Assembly (NCBI RefSeq): GCF_009730915.1
Contig: NC_052489.1
Coordinates: 26,839,916 to 26,903,915, forward strand
Reading direction: 5' to 3'
From: Dioscorea cayenensis subsp. rotundata
Lineage: Eukaryota > Streptophyta > Magnoliopsida > Dioscoreales > Dioscoreaceae
DNA: 64,000 bases
Under the pieces are notes generated by a model. It made no database searches. It was given only the letters and a program-made list of their open reading frames with translations, and was not told where the DNA came from. This document shows, piece after piece, positions 11,166 through 25,300 of this stretch (within the stretch, counting starts at the first letter, position 1; each line of letters begins with the position of its first letter). The translations under genes were made by a program, and so were the position numbers.

Positions 11166-14100
11166 ATGGGGCGTTTTCTTGGACGGTTCCTGCTGCCTTT
11201 TCTCCTTTTGGCAGGTAATCTCGCTCTCTTTGAGGGTTTTCTTGAATCGCGAAGGATTTATGTTGCCGAATGTGAAGAACTTCTTTGTTTGCCATGGAAT
11301 TGAATTTGTTTTTCGTTTTCCTTGTTGTTTTAGTGCTCAGAGATGGAGCTCTTTAGTAGTTCCAATTAAACATCAGACTTGATCACATGCTTTCTTTTGT
11401 TCAGGGAACTCTAGAACATTGGATTATGGTTTTGTTCTGATTAACTCATTTTCTTGCATGCGAATTCCACAGGGCATGCATGGATGTAGGGCTAGGCGGA
11501 TATTTATTTTAGGGTTTACTATTGCTAGTGTGTATGTATCATTCTTTGCATTCATTTGGGGATTTTTTATGTCTATATACGGTCTGCAGGGTTGGACATG
11601 ATCCACTATTAAACTCACAACGTGTTGTTAACTATAGTCAATTTACGAATCAATGTTTTGAACTCTATAAATTCAAAATGTTGGAAGGAAGTGTGTAACC
11701 AGAAATTTATGCAGTTTTCTTCATAATGGTGTATGCATTAATGTATTTTGTTGTTCTTCTGCAGCTTCTTTACATGACTGGAGTTTGATTTCTCTTGTCA
11801 ATTTATTGATGTTTATTGCCTTTCAGTTTACTTCTTCAAGACAAGGTACAGCTCTCATCCCTGAAGCTTTTGTGCATTTCTCTTGGAAAGAAATTTGCTT
11901 CTAGTGATTGATGGTGATTAGCACTGGGGTGCTTTTTCTTAAGATTAGTGGCATAACTCGACCCCTTTCTACTGCTATGTACTTATTATAATGTTATCAT
12001 GTCAAAGTTTGAACATAGGCATGACAAAAATCTAGCTTATTAATTGTAAGTTTCGAGGAGAATTTCACACTGCCTTGTCTTAGTTGTACTCATCATAAAT
12101 TCAGATTCATTGTTTGAATTTTGCTAAAATTCTTAGTTATACCTCTCTTGTTGTTTTTACAACTCTTTGTTTACCTGATATTTGAAAGTCAGTATAGCTG
12201 TATAAATTGTTTCTTTTATTCATTGTATCTGGTACTAGTTCAGGATTTTAAGTTTTAAATTGCCGTTCTTTCCAAAATCTACCTTAATGGTTGGAAGTTG
12301 GAACTGGAGTCCTCTTCTTATGACAGCTGCTGTTTGTTTCTGGAAGTTCAAAATTTTCCTCTGGTTCAGCAGTTGGGTGTATTTTGTTTGTGATGGAAAA
12401 TTTTGATTTTGGTTTTTTGCAGAATTCCGTTTTCGGAGGCTGTATTTATTATCTCGGGGTGTTGTTGTATTCTCTTTGCTTTCTATAGTAGCTGAGGTTA
12501 TATTTCAGATTTTATGGTGTATTGAGGGTGAAGGATGGAGTATGGCCGATGCTCGGTGGGCCAAGCTTGTTGGGTTTGTTAGGTAATTATTATTATTAGG
12601 TTGTCTTCCAATTTTCATTAGTTTCTTATTTATCTATTTGATGAAAAGATTGTGTCAATGTTTACTTCATCACTTTTAATAGTTGCTCACTTTTGAGACG
12701 CTTTCTTGATCTCATTATGCATTAGAGTCCCCAGGTATTTTATTTCCTGTTGTGGGAAAAATATGCTTGATCTATTGGATCCTCCTAACTTTTTATTATG
12801 TTTATACTATGCTTTTGCTACCTGTTATTACAAATACATGGCAATCATGTGAAACAGTTGTTATGTTCCCTCTATTCAGAAGTCATACCTTACAGTTACC
12901 CTGACCCTGGTATTTCTGGATTTTCTACAGCTTGTGAGCAAGGATATCCATTTATCACATATACTCATGACAACTGAGGCCTCTCTTTTGATAAGAAGCT
13001 TTATAAAGTTCTTTATGATGCACACACACACACACACACACACAATTACTTCCAAAATCATGTACCTAGTGATTCTAGGTGAGCCTTTTTAATTTGTCAA
13101 ACAACTTAGTATTGATTTATTCTTTACTTTTCTTGTGAACATTTACCTTCATATTCTACAGTTTTATGCAAGTGGGATCAAGGATTTATCTTGCATCATT
13201 GTTGGTTTGTTTAGTTAGTGGATCTGCAGTTAGGATTTAGATCAACTTTCGTTTCATATTTATCAAGTCTAGCAAGATCCGGGGTGATTGTGGATTGGGT
13301 AGAAGAGACTGGTTTCCTTATTTATTTTACAAATCTGCTTCAGATTATTTTCTTGCTGTTCATAAAAATTTTGCTACATTTTTTAAAGTTTATATTGTAA
13401 AATTTGTTTGTGTACTATCAAGTAAAATATTTCTAAGATTTACCTAATACAAGTCAGTAGCATGTCAAAATCCTTATTGTGGAATTTAGCTCAATCGTCA
13501 AAGTCCATATTATGTATATCTGGGGCAAACTCATGTACAGGTGGTTTTGTAGAACAAGCTTGTTTCGAGAACACAATTTTTTGATACATGATTATTTAGA
13601 TGCTCTTTTTTGTGAGCATGGAGATAATTGCTGATACATGGCATGAGGATAATTTGTTGAGCATGCAGCACTTTTAGTTTTTTCAATGTAGTTACTGTAA
13701 TAATTAAAATTTGGTCAATGTTTTGGTACATGATTATGTAGATGCACTGCTTTTTGCAGGGTACAGCCATGGGGATCAACATCTGTTATTTACATTGTGG
13801 TCATACAGCTAGCAGTTGCTTTGGTTTCTGTTGTTGAGGCCTTTGGAAGTAACCTTGATCGAGATTCTTGTTGGTTGAATTTTTCAGCAGCCTTTGATCG
13901 CATAGGTTTTTATACACAAAAGTCTCTGTCTCGTATTTCCATTTTGTTGTTGTTTTCTGTGTATTGATTTCTTATTTTGTTTGAGAAGCAATTCAAACTA
14001 AAACACTATCCTAGTTTTATAGATTATGTAATAAGCACGGTATTTATCGTATTTGTTTCCTTTTCTGTGCCATAAACCCTTGGTTCAAATTGTCTTAAAG

Positions 14101-16274
14101 CTTCCAAATCTTGTAATGAACACATGAAAAATATTTGGAACAGTAGTATCGTATGGGTTCTTTAATATGGTTGTTTTTCTGAATATTGTAGACTACAAAC
14201 CCTATGTATGAGTTATATATGCCAGCATGATATAATCATTTTAAAATTTTAATTTATTCTTGAAGTGATTTGTGATGAAATTGAGTACTTTCCTTGACCC
14301 AGGGAGTTATCCTCAAGTAATGCAGAAGAAAAAACTTGCAACTACCACCAATTTACACTTTGTCATGGCATGATGGAAGTGCAGTTGATAATCTTTCATT
14401 AAGAGAAACTTGTTTTATTTGCAGGACTTAGAATTGCCTGTTTGGCTGTTTCTGTGGTCAAATAAGTTATTTATTTATTATTCAGCATAACCTTATTGTC
14501 ACATTTGTAGATTAAGTATGTTATTGCTTTTGCCTGCTAGTCATTGATTAAGATCATTTGTCCGCCTTGATATTACTGTTATTCTATATTGATTATTTTT
14601 GTTGGATACCCTCACTAAACATCTTATATAACTTGAATGTTACGATTGATGATAACGGAAGTGTGATATCATTTCTTTTCATTCCCATCCTGTAGGTTCC
14701 CATCTCAAGGTTGCCTGCTGTTTGTTTTTGCCTGCTATGCAGTTGGTTGTGGGGATTAGTCATCCCTCTTGGATTTCTTTGCCATTTTTCATTTGCAGCT
14801 GTGTTGGTCTCGTTGATTGGTCTCTAACAAGCAATTTTCTTGGCCTTTTTCGGTAAATATGCAAATTTCATCTTGTTAGTTTTTGGTTTGTAGATTATTT
14901 TCCATTTCTTTTGATGTATACTTGACAACCATGCCGTGGGTGACCTTTTGACTTGCATTTTGCACATTTGATTATAAAGGTGGTGGAGGCCTTTGCTATC
15001 ATATGCATGCTTCAGCGTCCTTCTCCTTTATGTCTACCAGCTTCCAGTACAATTTCCAAGTGCGGTCTTGATAATTGCTGACTTCATTGGTTTATTTAAA
15101 GTGACCAATATGTCAGAGTGGCCAGAACTTTTTTCTGGCATTTCTCTACTAATGTATTTTTTCATGGTAAGCATCTGACCTGAGAGTGGTGAATGACATT
15201 TAGATTGAACTATGATAATCTTGATATTGAACGTATAATGTTTATCTTTGTCCAATTCATCAGTATTCTTTAAACTTCACCTTCAAATAGTCTCTATTAG
15301 TTTTTCTGCGATTTTTTAAGTGACATAATGATCACGTTGAAAAGTTTCTCCAAGCTTTGGCTTCAGCTGCCATTTTTAGTGTACTTTGTTCTTTAGTTGG
15401 ATTAAGGTATATAATCTCATTTGGTTCAGGAGTTATAACTGTGGGGTTGTTTAAAGCTCATATGATACTATAATTATCTGTTCACTTGTGACTCACTAGT
15501 TTGATTAATTTTGTTTTTCCTGGACTTTTTATCGTGCTGGATTAAATTCTCTAAACTTGGTTTGCTTACTGTTGACTCCTCTATGACTTTATTATCAGCC
15601 TTTATGCTTTAGTTGTTAGTTACATTTAGCTCTCCAAGTATTGGTTTGTTTTACTCTTATTTTAGTACTAGGCTGTAATGTTCTTCATTCTAACCTTTCT
15701 ACACTTATTTTTTCCCATTTTTCTTCCTACAGTTGTCCTCTGTTAGAAGTGATTTGGAAGAAATGGATTCTATTATTTCCATGCAAGACAATACTTTGAC
15801 TGAGCGACTTATTCCATCAAACCATTCATTTTTCATTCGTGAATCTCGGTAACATGACTCTAAGATGAATCAGAACCAATTATATTATCTTCATTTAATC
15901 TCCTTTTGGGTGTTGAATTATTTTCTTTCACACTCACAGAAACACACACACTCACACACACACACATAGCCAGCATCATCTCTTGTGAGTTGTGAGAAAG
16001 TTTTCTTGAATGATGACTGAAGGTTTTTTATGTGGATCATGACCTTTGTTATCTGACTATCATCCTTGCCTTAATTGTAATTGCACTGTTTTTATTGCTC
16101 TACATTTTCTTTTTTTATTAGTCACTTTGCATTACTGTTCTATATTATCAAGGCAAAGGAAGAGATAATTAAATAGAAGGGAAGGGTGAAAAATGGGAGT
16201 GGTTGAGGCAGTCTTTTACTTTCATGAATAGCTCATATTGTGGAGTATTTGTCATTATTATTGTTTCCTTAAAA

Positions 16275-16312
<38 letters not shown>

Positions 16313-19300
16313 TGTGTGTGTGATTATTTTTATTTTTTTAAAAGGATTTTAAGCCCATGATGATATATAAATGCATGCATAACACACCCCTTTTTTTGTG
16401 AGAATCAAGAATAATTGTTCTCCTGCTACAGATCAATAATTGTGTAAATTCAGTCAAATAGATAACTGGAATGTCTTGCCTTTATATGCTTGCTCATATT
16501 CTGTCTTTTGTGTGTGACCTATCACAAATAGTCTAGAGCTGTGTGCTATGCTAAGAAAATTCAAAAATTCTGTAGTGAGAATTCAGATAACAAGAGTCTG
16601 ATTTCCTTATATATCTCTTAAAAATTTGTGAGGTTTAAAGTTTTTGTGAGCATCTTTTATCTAGGGCCTTAGATTTATCCACTACCTATTATGCTATTGT
16701 CAGATGGGAGCAATGAGATTTTGTTGATGTTAGAACTCCATTAGAAATAATATGATGAAATTTTTGTCCATCCACCTTTTAACTTTTTGTGCTGAATTAG
16801 AAATTCCAGCTCTGGTATATGTGCGGTTGATTAACTGATTGTTCATTCATTGTCCAGGTCGGGTGTTAGACACACTAACGTGTTATTAAGACGATCAGTT
16901 TTCAGAACTTTCAGCATTAACTTTTTCACTTATGGTTTCCCGGTAAGCATTTGTGTGGTTTATGCTGCATCCTTAAATTTCCTTCTTCACTCAGGTTATA
17001 TGCTTTTGGCCTTTTGTGAAATCTATTGATCATCAGGCAAGTATTTTTGGGCATATTCTTCTTTTCCTGAAAGTTGACTTGCTAAAGGGTGTAGCTATAT
17101 TGGATGGATTTTCCGCATGAGTGCAACTTTTGTTCTCGATAGCTAACCTGGTTTTGATGATAAAAGGCTTAGTGTTGTGGCACTGGTGGTTCTGTGGCTT
17201 TAACATTCCTGTATTCTTGTTTTATTCATCAACCTTTTCTTGCGTTGACAATACAGTATTACTTCATGTTCAAAATGGATATTTTTTTGGGAGGGAGGAA
17301 CATTTGTTTTTGGATAAGGATGCTTTACCTAGTACAAAGGATCTGTAGATGGTTGTGGAACTATTTTTATTCTCGGTTCTGATGTTAGATGAATTCTGCA
17401 TTTCTTTAATAATTAATTGGTTTAGCAACATAATATTTAGAGATTTTAATAAGCTAGATAAACTTGATGTTCAGCATTTGCTGCAGGTCTTTGTACTACC
17501 CAATGTGTGCTTCTGATGCAACCATATAGTCTTGTATCTGCATATATGTCCTCACTAAGCTGGCAACCAATATTTTCCAATAGATTGTTGAACCCATTTT
17601 ATGTGAAGTTGCATAAAGCAAATCTGCATCCACAGAATTAATCTAGTTGAACTCCACGCCTCAAGTAGATGTTGCTAAGTGCTTTTAGTGTTCTTAACTT
17701 TATTTGGGTATAAGAGCTAAAAAACGGAATTTGTGATATATGATCTGAAATTTTTTGACTTTGTGCTTTCATGAATGCATCTTCAATATAATTTTCTGGA
17801 TACAGAAGTATTATGTGAATTTTCCCATAAAGAAGATGGTGAAGAATGACTGGCACTAAAGTTTAAGAAATGAATCTAGAGAAAGTGCTAATTGCTGCTC
17901 ACTTTTGAGTTTTGAGTATTGAATTTTGGATCTTATTTTTTATTTTTATTTATTTATTTATTTTGCTGTCTCACCTCATTCTTATAAGCATATGTAGGTA
18001 TGTATCTCATTGTCTGTTTTATGTTTTTTTAAACTAGACACTTGTATTTGCACTTCAAATCACCTTGTGAATAATTGGCTTAGTTGTAAATCCTTCAGTT
18101 CTGACTATGACAGGTTTTGTTGTGTGCACTTTCATTTTGGAGCTTCACATTTGCTAGTATATGTGCTTTTGGATTACTTGCTTATGTCGGCTACGTTTTG
18201 TATGCTTTCCCCTCCTTGTTCCGGTTGCATCGTTTGAATGGGTTGCTGCTTATTTTCATTCTCCTTTGGGCTGCTAGCACATATGTGTTCAATGTGGCAT
18301 TCACATTCCTGAACAAAAAACTCCGCAAGGTACACAGTTGTCTATTGGCAGTAGCTATTCTCTTGAGTTTTATATTGTATGTCGGTTCTTTCTTACTATA
18401 ATGCATTCATCTAAGTATGTGCATAGAGCTGTACTGGAGTTTTTTATAAACATAATTGCAGGACATGGAGATTTGGGAAACAATTGGATTTTGGCACTAT
18501 CCCATTCCGGGTTTTTTCCTACTAGCACAGTTTTGCCTAGGCGTCCTTGTGGCAGTCGGTAATCTTGTGAACAACTCTGTCTTTCTATACTTTTCTGATG
18601 ATGATGGGCGATCCAGACATGATGATCATACGGTTGAAGGTGATAGTAAATCCAGGGTGCAGTTTTTTCAGAGTTGGATTATCTTTGTATGTTTTCATAG
18701 ACAGGTTTATGCAGCTGGATTTTCTTTTTTAGCAAAAATTTTACTTTCTGATAAAAAAAAGGCTTGACAGTAGCTTTTAATCCAAATAAATAAGATAACA
18801 GGTTTGGGGTTGAACCCTTCTTGTTTAGGAGGTTCAGAACGAGAATAACCAAAGACAGAGCTAAGACTAGAAAATAAGGTGCCATGATACATGTAGTGAT
18901 CTCCTTTAAATCTGAACTTTATCATTAATTATGGAGGCCGAGTTGGATGAATGCTTGAAACTAAAATGATGATTATAATGTCCTGAAAAATTTATTTCTC
19001 CACTCAAGAAGTCTACCTGACTATTGGTCTCGTATGATGTTAATAGTGTTATCTTTGTCACTATATAATCTATATATCTTAGTATAGGATGTAAATATTG
19101 ATGAAGTGGCTTTACATATAACTAAATGGAAATTATTGGAGAAGCTCAAAAGATGCTTATATTGAAGTGTGTATGATGGGATTACAGTTGCCCTACTGTT
19201 TGATTTGATTGCAGTTCCTTTGGCATTGAATCGCTGCTTTTTAAATTCTTCGAAATTTTCATAGTTACGGAAATTTATTGGTAAAGCATGATAAAGCTAA

Positions 19301-22300
19301 TCGCCAAGAAGCTAAACATGCTATGCCTTTGGTAGAGTGGATGCTCAAGTTAAGCATTACAATCAAGTATAAAGTTATGGGATAAATCCTGAGTGGAGAT
19401 GGCAAGATTTAGAGTAGTCCATAGAATTTCTTTTTATCTTCTGCAGTTTGGACTTCTCTCATCATCTTTCTCAAGTCTTGGAGAATTTGCTTGGACGTGT
19501 TAGTAATCTGTTTAATTTTGTTATCAATGATATAGGCTAGCTCCACTTGATGGGTTTTCACTTTTGCAAAGGGTTATATTAAATCCCTGAAAAGCATCAT
19601 GCTTGTTGAAAATAGCTTTTGTCTTTTGCTGTTCTTGATCTTTATTTTTTCTGTTGTTCATTTGCTGTGTAATTAATGTTCATGATGGAATATTGCTCTC
19701 AGATAAGGAAGATACGAAGGTATTGGTTGTGGCTACCATAGCATGGGGTTTGCGCAAATGTTCTCGTCCTATTACCCTTGGTCTTATTTTCCTTCTCGCG
19801 ATGAAGCCTGGCTTTATTCATGCAGTTTATAGTATGGTGAAACATCCTTTCTTCTCTTTTCTGTTATAGTTTAGTCTATTTTTCATTTGAACTCAGTTAA
19901 CTTATACTAAATAACAATTTCACTCAATGAAATGTGAAACTTGAAAAGGAAGTAGCAGCTTATCTAAAACAATTTTACATATGGGTTTGATATGATCTTC
20001 ATAATATACTTTGTACATGAATTTGCCACTTGAAATTTATCTAAAACAGTTTTATGGAGTTTGATGAAGATCACATTTATGTAAACAGTATAGCTTCCCA
20101 AATTCATCTGTGCTATTTGGGATTAAAAGAGTAGATAATTTATTTAGTACAACACATTGTTAAGTCTTGCCACATTGTTGAACCTTGTGGACACCCTTTA
20201 AGCACTTTCCTATGCACATTGAATGTATTATTACTACTTTAAGTTTGATTTAATATCTTTTTTCTATTTATATTTTTGGTTGTGCTACTTTGAAAGATCC
20301 AGCACACATCAATTCTAGCTGTTTAGGTTTTGAATTCTTTCTAGTTTGTTACAGGTTAGGGGGTATATATTTTTTTGTTCTCCTTGGCACTATTTAATTG
20401 TCTATTAACCATCAAAGCTGTAACCAAAGAGATGTGTTTCAAAGATCTAGACTATCACCTAGTGCTGGCTAAAATAATATGCTCTCCATCGCCTTCTACA
20501 GTTTTGTCTTTCCGTAAGAAAATTCCTTCTGAAAAAAGAAAAAACAGATCACATTGACCAGTAGATCCGAATGTTCAATCTTTTTATGGATCTCAAATCT
20601 ATGGAAAGGAGGGATGATTTGAGGATACCCAGATCTAGTTAAGGATACTATTCCTATTTTAATGGATTGTAAGCCTTTGCCACGAGGACCGTTCCTAGGT
20701 TGCAGACATGTAAGTTTTTGAAGGTCAGGACTATTTGTAATGTTAGCAAAATGAATATACACTCCATCATCTTTTAGAGGTAATGAGTCTCCTTTCTATA
20801 AAAATCTCTTTGAATCCCTATTTTTATGGATTGTATTTACCTAGCTTCAGCCATGAGGAGCATTCTTAAGTTGCACAAAACATTAGCTTAAATTTATGGG
20901 ATCTTTGGATGTATGTTCTTTATATTTTACAATATGTGTTATACTAATTGATGCCCGATGTTTTCTATTGTATCAGTGTGCTTCTTCTTGATCTTCCTGC
21001 TAAGCTATTCTATAAGCAGAAAGATGCGTCAAGCATTGATTTTATTCTGTGAGGCACATTTCTCAATTTTGTATATTCTTCAGCTGAACCTTGTCACCAA
21101 GATTTTGGGGCATGGTGGTTCCTTAACTATGGAAATTCTGTCACAATTAGGTATGCATTTTTTTATATGAAACTAAATTACAATTCTAATTAGTGTTTGG
21201 ATCCATGTATTTTTCCATTAATAACTAAATTTGTTGTTTTGATGATGCTCATATATCTGGCTTCCATAGAAAATAATAAATTCACTTAATCTCTGCCTTT
21301 GTCCAAAGTGAAGAACATTGCTTATGTTGATTTTTTTAATGTTTGAGGCAGTATGTTGGTATTTGTTTGTCTTTTCAAAATGGTGCATTCTAATATTCAA
21401 GTTGCACATTGTTTGGAATCCTGTTGCATACTTGCAATGTATGCATGCCTAAACGCTTAACATAAACTGGCCAATATCATTGACAGTGCTTTGTTGCAAC
21501 ATAAAATGGAGGCATACCTTTTTCAATAGTGGATAATCTTCCAGTTATTTCTTAGTCACCAACTTACTGCTAATGCAGACTGGCTTCTTGGTTGTTTTGC
21601 ATAGATATAATCTGCTGGGATTAATCTTCAATACCATTTCCTATGTGGTTTGCAGGGCTCTCGGGTAATGCTACCTTTGGGAACTTCATGGAAATTGGTG
21701 TCCTCTTGTGCTTTTGTGCAGTGCAGAATCATGGGTTTAAAATGCTGTTTGCATTTTCTGCCATTATACAGCACACTCCATATCCTCCATTTGGGTTTAG
21801 CATACTGAAAGCTGGCTTGAACAAATCTGTGCTACTCTCAGTTTATGCATCAGCAGGTTCCCGGAGCAGTCAGTCAAGCAAGTCTTCACATGGTAAGTCA
21901 CTTAATTCCATCTATATGTATGTATAGCTGGCTTTAGGTCTCTTGAGGTCCCTAATGCTTTGTTTTCATTTCTCCATTGTTATGTCAAAATTGTAGCTTG
22001 ACAGTGATATTAGTGATGCTACCTGATCGAATTGTTTACTCTCTTATCTATTTCTTCTTTCCCAGAGAAATTGATTGCAACATATCTTGGCAAAGTTGGC
22101 CAGAAATTTTTATCTACGTATCGGTCATATGGGACATACATTGCATTTGTGACCATTCTTCTTACAGTTTATTTGATGGTTCCTAATTATATATCATTTG
22201 GATACCTTTTCTTCCTGATGTTTTGGATAATCGGAAGGCAACTTGTGGAGAAGACTAGAAGGAGACTCTGGTTTCCTTTAAAAGTATACACAACCATAGT

Positions 22301-25300
22301 CTTTGTTTTCACCTATAGCTTGAGCATTTCTTCTAGTTTTATGATGTGGTTGTCCAAAATTATTACTCTTTATCCTGATTTGGGATTCAATCCTGAAGCC
22401 TCTTTACTGGAGAATGTTTGGGAGTCCTTAGCTGTTTTGATTGTAATGCAACTTTACAGCTATGAACGTTTACAAAGTAGGCACAACAGAACGGCTGATT
22501 CTTCTGACGCATCAGAGCTTGGGATCTTGGGGTTTGTCCGAAGGTTTCTTATCTGGCACAGCGACAAAATTTTGTCAGCTGCGGTTTTTTATGCTTCTAT
22601 ATCTTCCATAAGTGCTTTTGGATTTCTATATCTTGTGGGCCTCATTATCTGTTCTACTTTACCTAAAGCTTCTACGGTGCCTTCCAAATTCTTCTTGGTC
22701 TACTCTGGTCTTCTTGTGGCTTGTGAATATCTGTTTCAAATGTGGGGTAAACTGGCATACATGTTTCCTGGTCAAAAATTTTATGGTTTGTCACTTTTCC
22801 TTGGTTTGAAGTCTTTTGATTCTGGATTTTGGGGTCTTGAATTAGGCTTGAGGGGGAAAATACTGGTGATTGTTGCGTGCACCCTTCAATATAATGTTTT
22901 CCGTTGGCTTGAAAAGATGCCAAACCATCTAATAAATGAGGGAAAGTGGGAAGAACCTTGCCAGTTGTTTATTTCAGCAGAATATACCTCGGCAGATACC
23001 AGAGGAAATGCAACACCTGTAGATTCTGCTCTTGTGTTTTCCAAACAAAGAGGTACCACCTCCAAGTCATGGCCATCATTTAGCTCTGTTGCCTTTGAAG
23101 TATCTGATCAAATGGCTAGTTTGGCAAGAGGTACAGGGAGTAGCACTAGTAGATACTCGTTTGGCTATATATGGGGCAGTTCTAAAGAGAGCCATAAGTG
23201 GAACAAGAAACGCATCATTGCTTTGAGGAAGGAGAGGTTTGAAATGCAGATAACTACACTGAAAATCTATATGAGATTCTGGATTGAAAATCTATTCCAG
23301 CTCCGAGGTCTTGAGATTAACATGGTTGCTTTACTTGTAGCAAGTTTTTCTGCATTGAATGTTATCTCAATGTTTTACATAATGTGCTTAATTGCATGTA
23401 TCCTTCTGAATCGACAAGTTATCCGGAGATTGTGGCCCATATTTGTTTTCTTATTTGCTGTTATCCTTGTGCTCGAGTACTTTGCCATTTGGAAAAATCT
23501 GATTCCTTGGATCCATGGCCCTAGCGAGGTGAATGTTCACTGTCATGATTGCTGGAGTAGCTCAAGTCTTCATTTCAGATACTGCATGAAATGCTGGCTG
23601 GGTAATCTCTCTGTCATTATATTACATTCTGTTTCTTTTGCGAGTGCTATTTTTGCTGGCATAAGCGATACCTTACAAATTGGACCTTTCTTTTTATGCA
23701 GGAGTAATTGTTGATGATCCACGTATTGTTGTCAGTTACTATTTGGTTTTTATATTCTCTTCTTTTAAACTCCGTTCTGATCATTTAGATGGTTTCTCTG
23801 ACTCGCACACATACCAGCAGATGATGTCTCAAAGGAGAAATGCGCAAGTTTGGAGAGATCTCTCTTTTGAAACAAAAAGCATGTGGACCTTTCTAGATTA
23901 TTTGAGGCTATATTCTTATTGTCATCTTTTAGACATTGTTCTGGCATTAATTTTGATAACTGGAACGCTAGAGTATGATGTCCTTCACCTCGGCTACCTT
24001 GGTTTTGCACTGGTTTTCTTTCGAATGAGGCTTGAGATACTGAAAAAGAAGAACCAAATTTTTAAATTTTTGCGACTATATAATTTTGTGGTCATTGTTC
24101 TTTCTCTGGCATATCAATGTCCTTATCTTGGAGACTACAGCTCTGGCAAGTGTGGGACAACTGACTATATATATGAGATCATTGGATTTTATAAGTATGA
24201 TTATGGATTCCGGATTACTTCAAGATCTGCCTTGGTTGAAATTATTATCTTTTTATTGGTATCAATGCAATCTTACATATTTTGCTCCCGAGAATTTGAC
24301 TATGTTGCAAGATATCTTGAGGCCGAGCAGATTGGTGCTATGGTACGTGAACAAGAGAAGAGGGCAGCATGGAAAACTGAACAATTGCTGCACATTCGCA
24401 AATCAGAAGAACAAAAACGGCAACGTAACTTGCAAGTGGAGAAAATGAAATCTGAGATGCTAAATTTGCAAAGCCAACTAAATAGCATGAATGGTGTCAC
24501 AAATCTTGGTAGCACTTCTCCACAAAACAGAGGCCTTCGAAGAAGAAAGAATCCCGCAGTCGCTGCTGAAACTGGCAAGTTACAAGGAAAGGAAGATATC
24601 TTAGATTCTGAGGACCAGGATTTGAATACAGATTCAATTAATTCATTTGGCTTTGCTCTACCTGATACCCAGGGAAGGGAATTAATCTCACACGTATCAT
24701 ATGATATACTACAATCTCCTAAGAGTGCTAAAAGTGAAAGCTCATTAGCAATGGACATGAAGCATTTACAGGACTCTCTTTGTGAGATAAGTGAATTAGG
24801 AGAAGGAGATGATACTGCATACCAAAGTGTTGAGAAAGATTCAAAAGAAAAGGGTAAGGGTAAAGAAAATCCTCTAGTTTCAGCTGTGCAATTGATAGGT
24901 GATGGTGTTTCTCAAGTCCAGTCCCTTGGAAATCAGGCGGTTACCAACATTGTGAGTTTCTTGAATATTGAACATGGGGAATCAGATTCAAATGGTCATT
25001 CTTCTGCTGAGGATGGGGTTTATGATGAAATTGAAAGTCAGAATAAAATAGGACATGGGCATTTTGATCGGACAACATCAGTTTGTTCAGCTAGTGGAAC
25101 CACGATGCCTGCAGCCAGCCTTCAGATAGGTAGAATATTTCGTTTCATATGGTCACAAATGCGGTCTAACAACGATGTTGTTTGCTACTGCTGCTTCATT
25201 CTAGTCTTTCTCTGGAATTTCAGCTTGCTTTCCATGGTTTACCTTGGAGCTCTTTTTTTGTATGCTCTTTGTGTAAATTCTGGTCCTACTTATTTATTCT

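Noticed and set aside
10693..11295. 200-codon minus-strand frame over the PIEZO promoter and first exon
   Set aside because: Low-complexity Ser-Leu run comes from the (AG)n leader; it lies antisense to a well-supported gene start.
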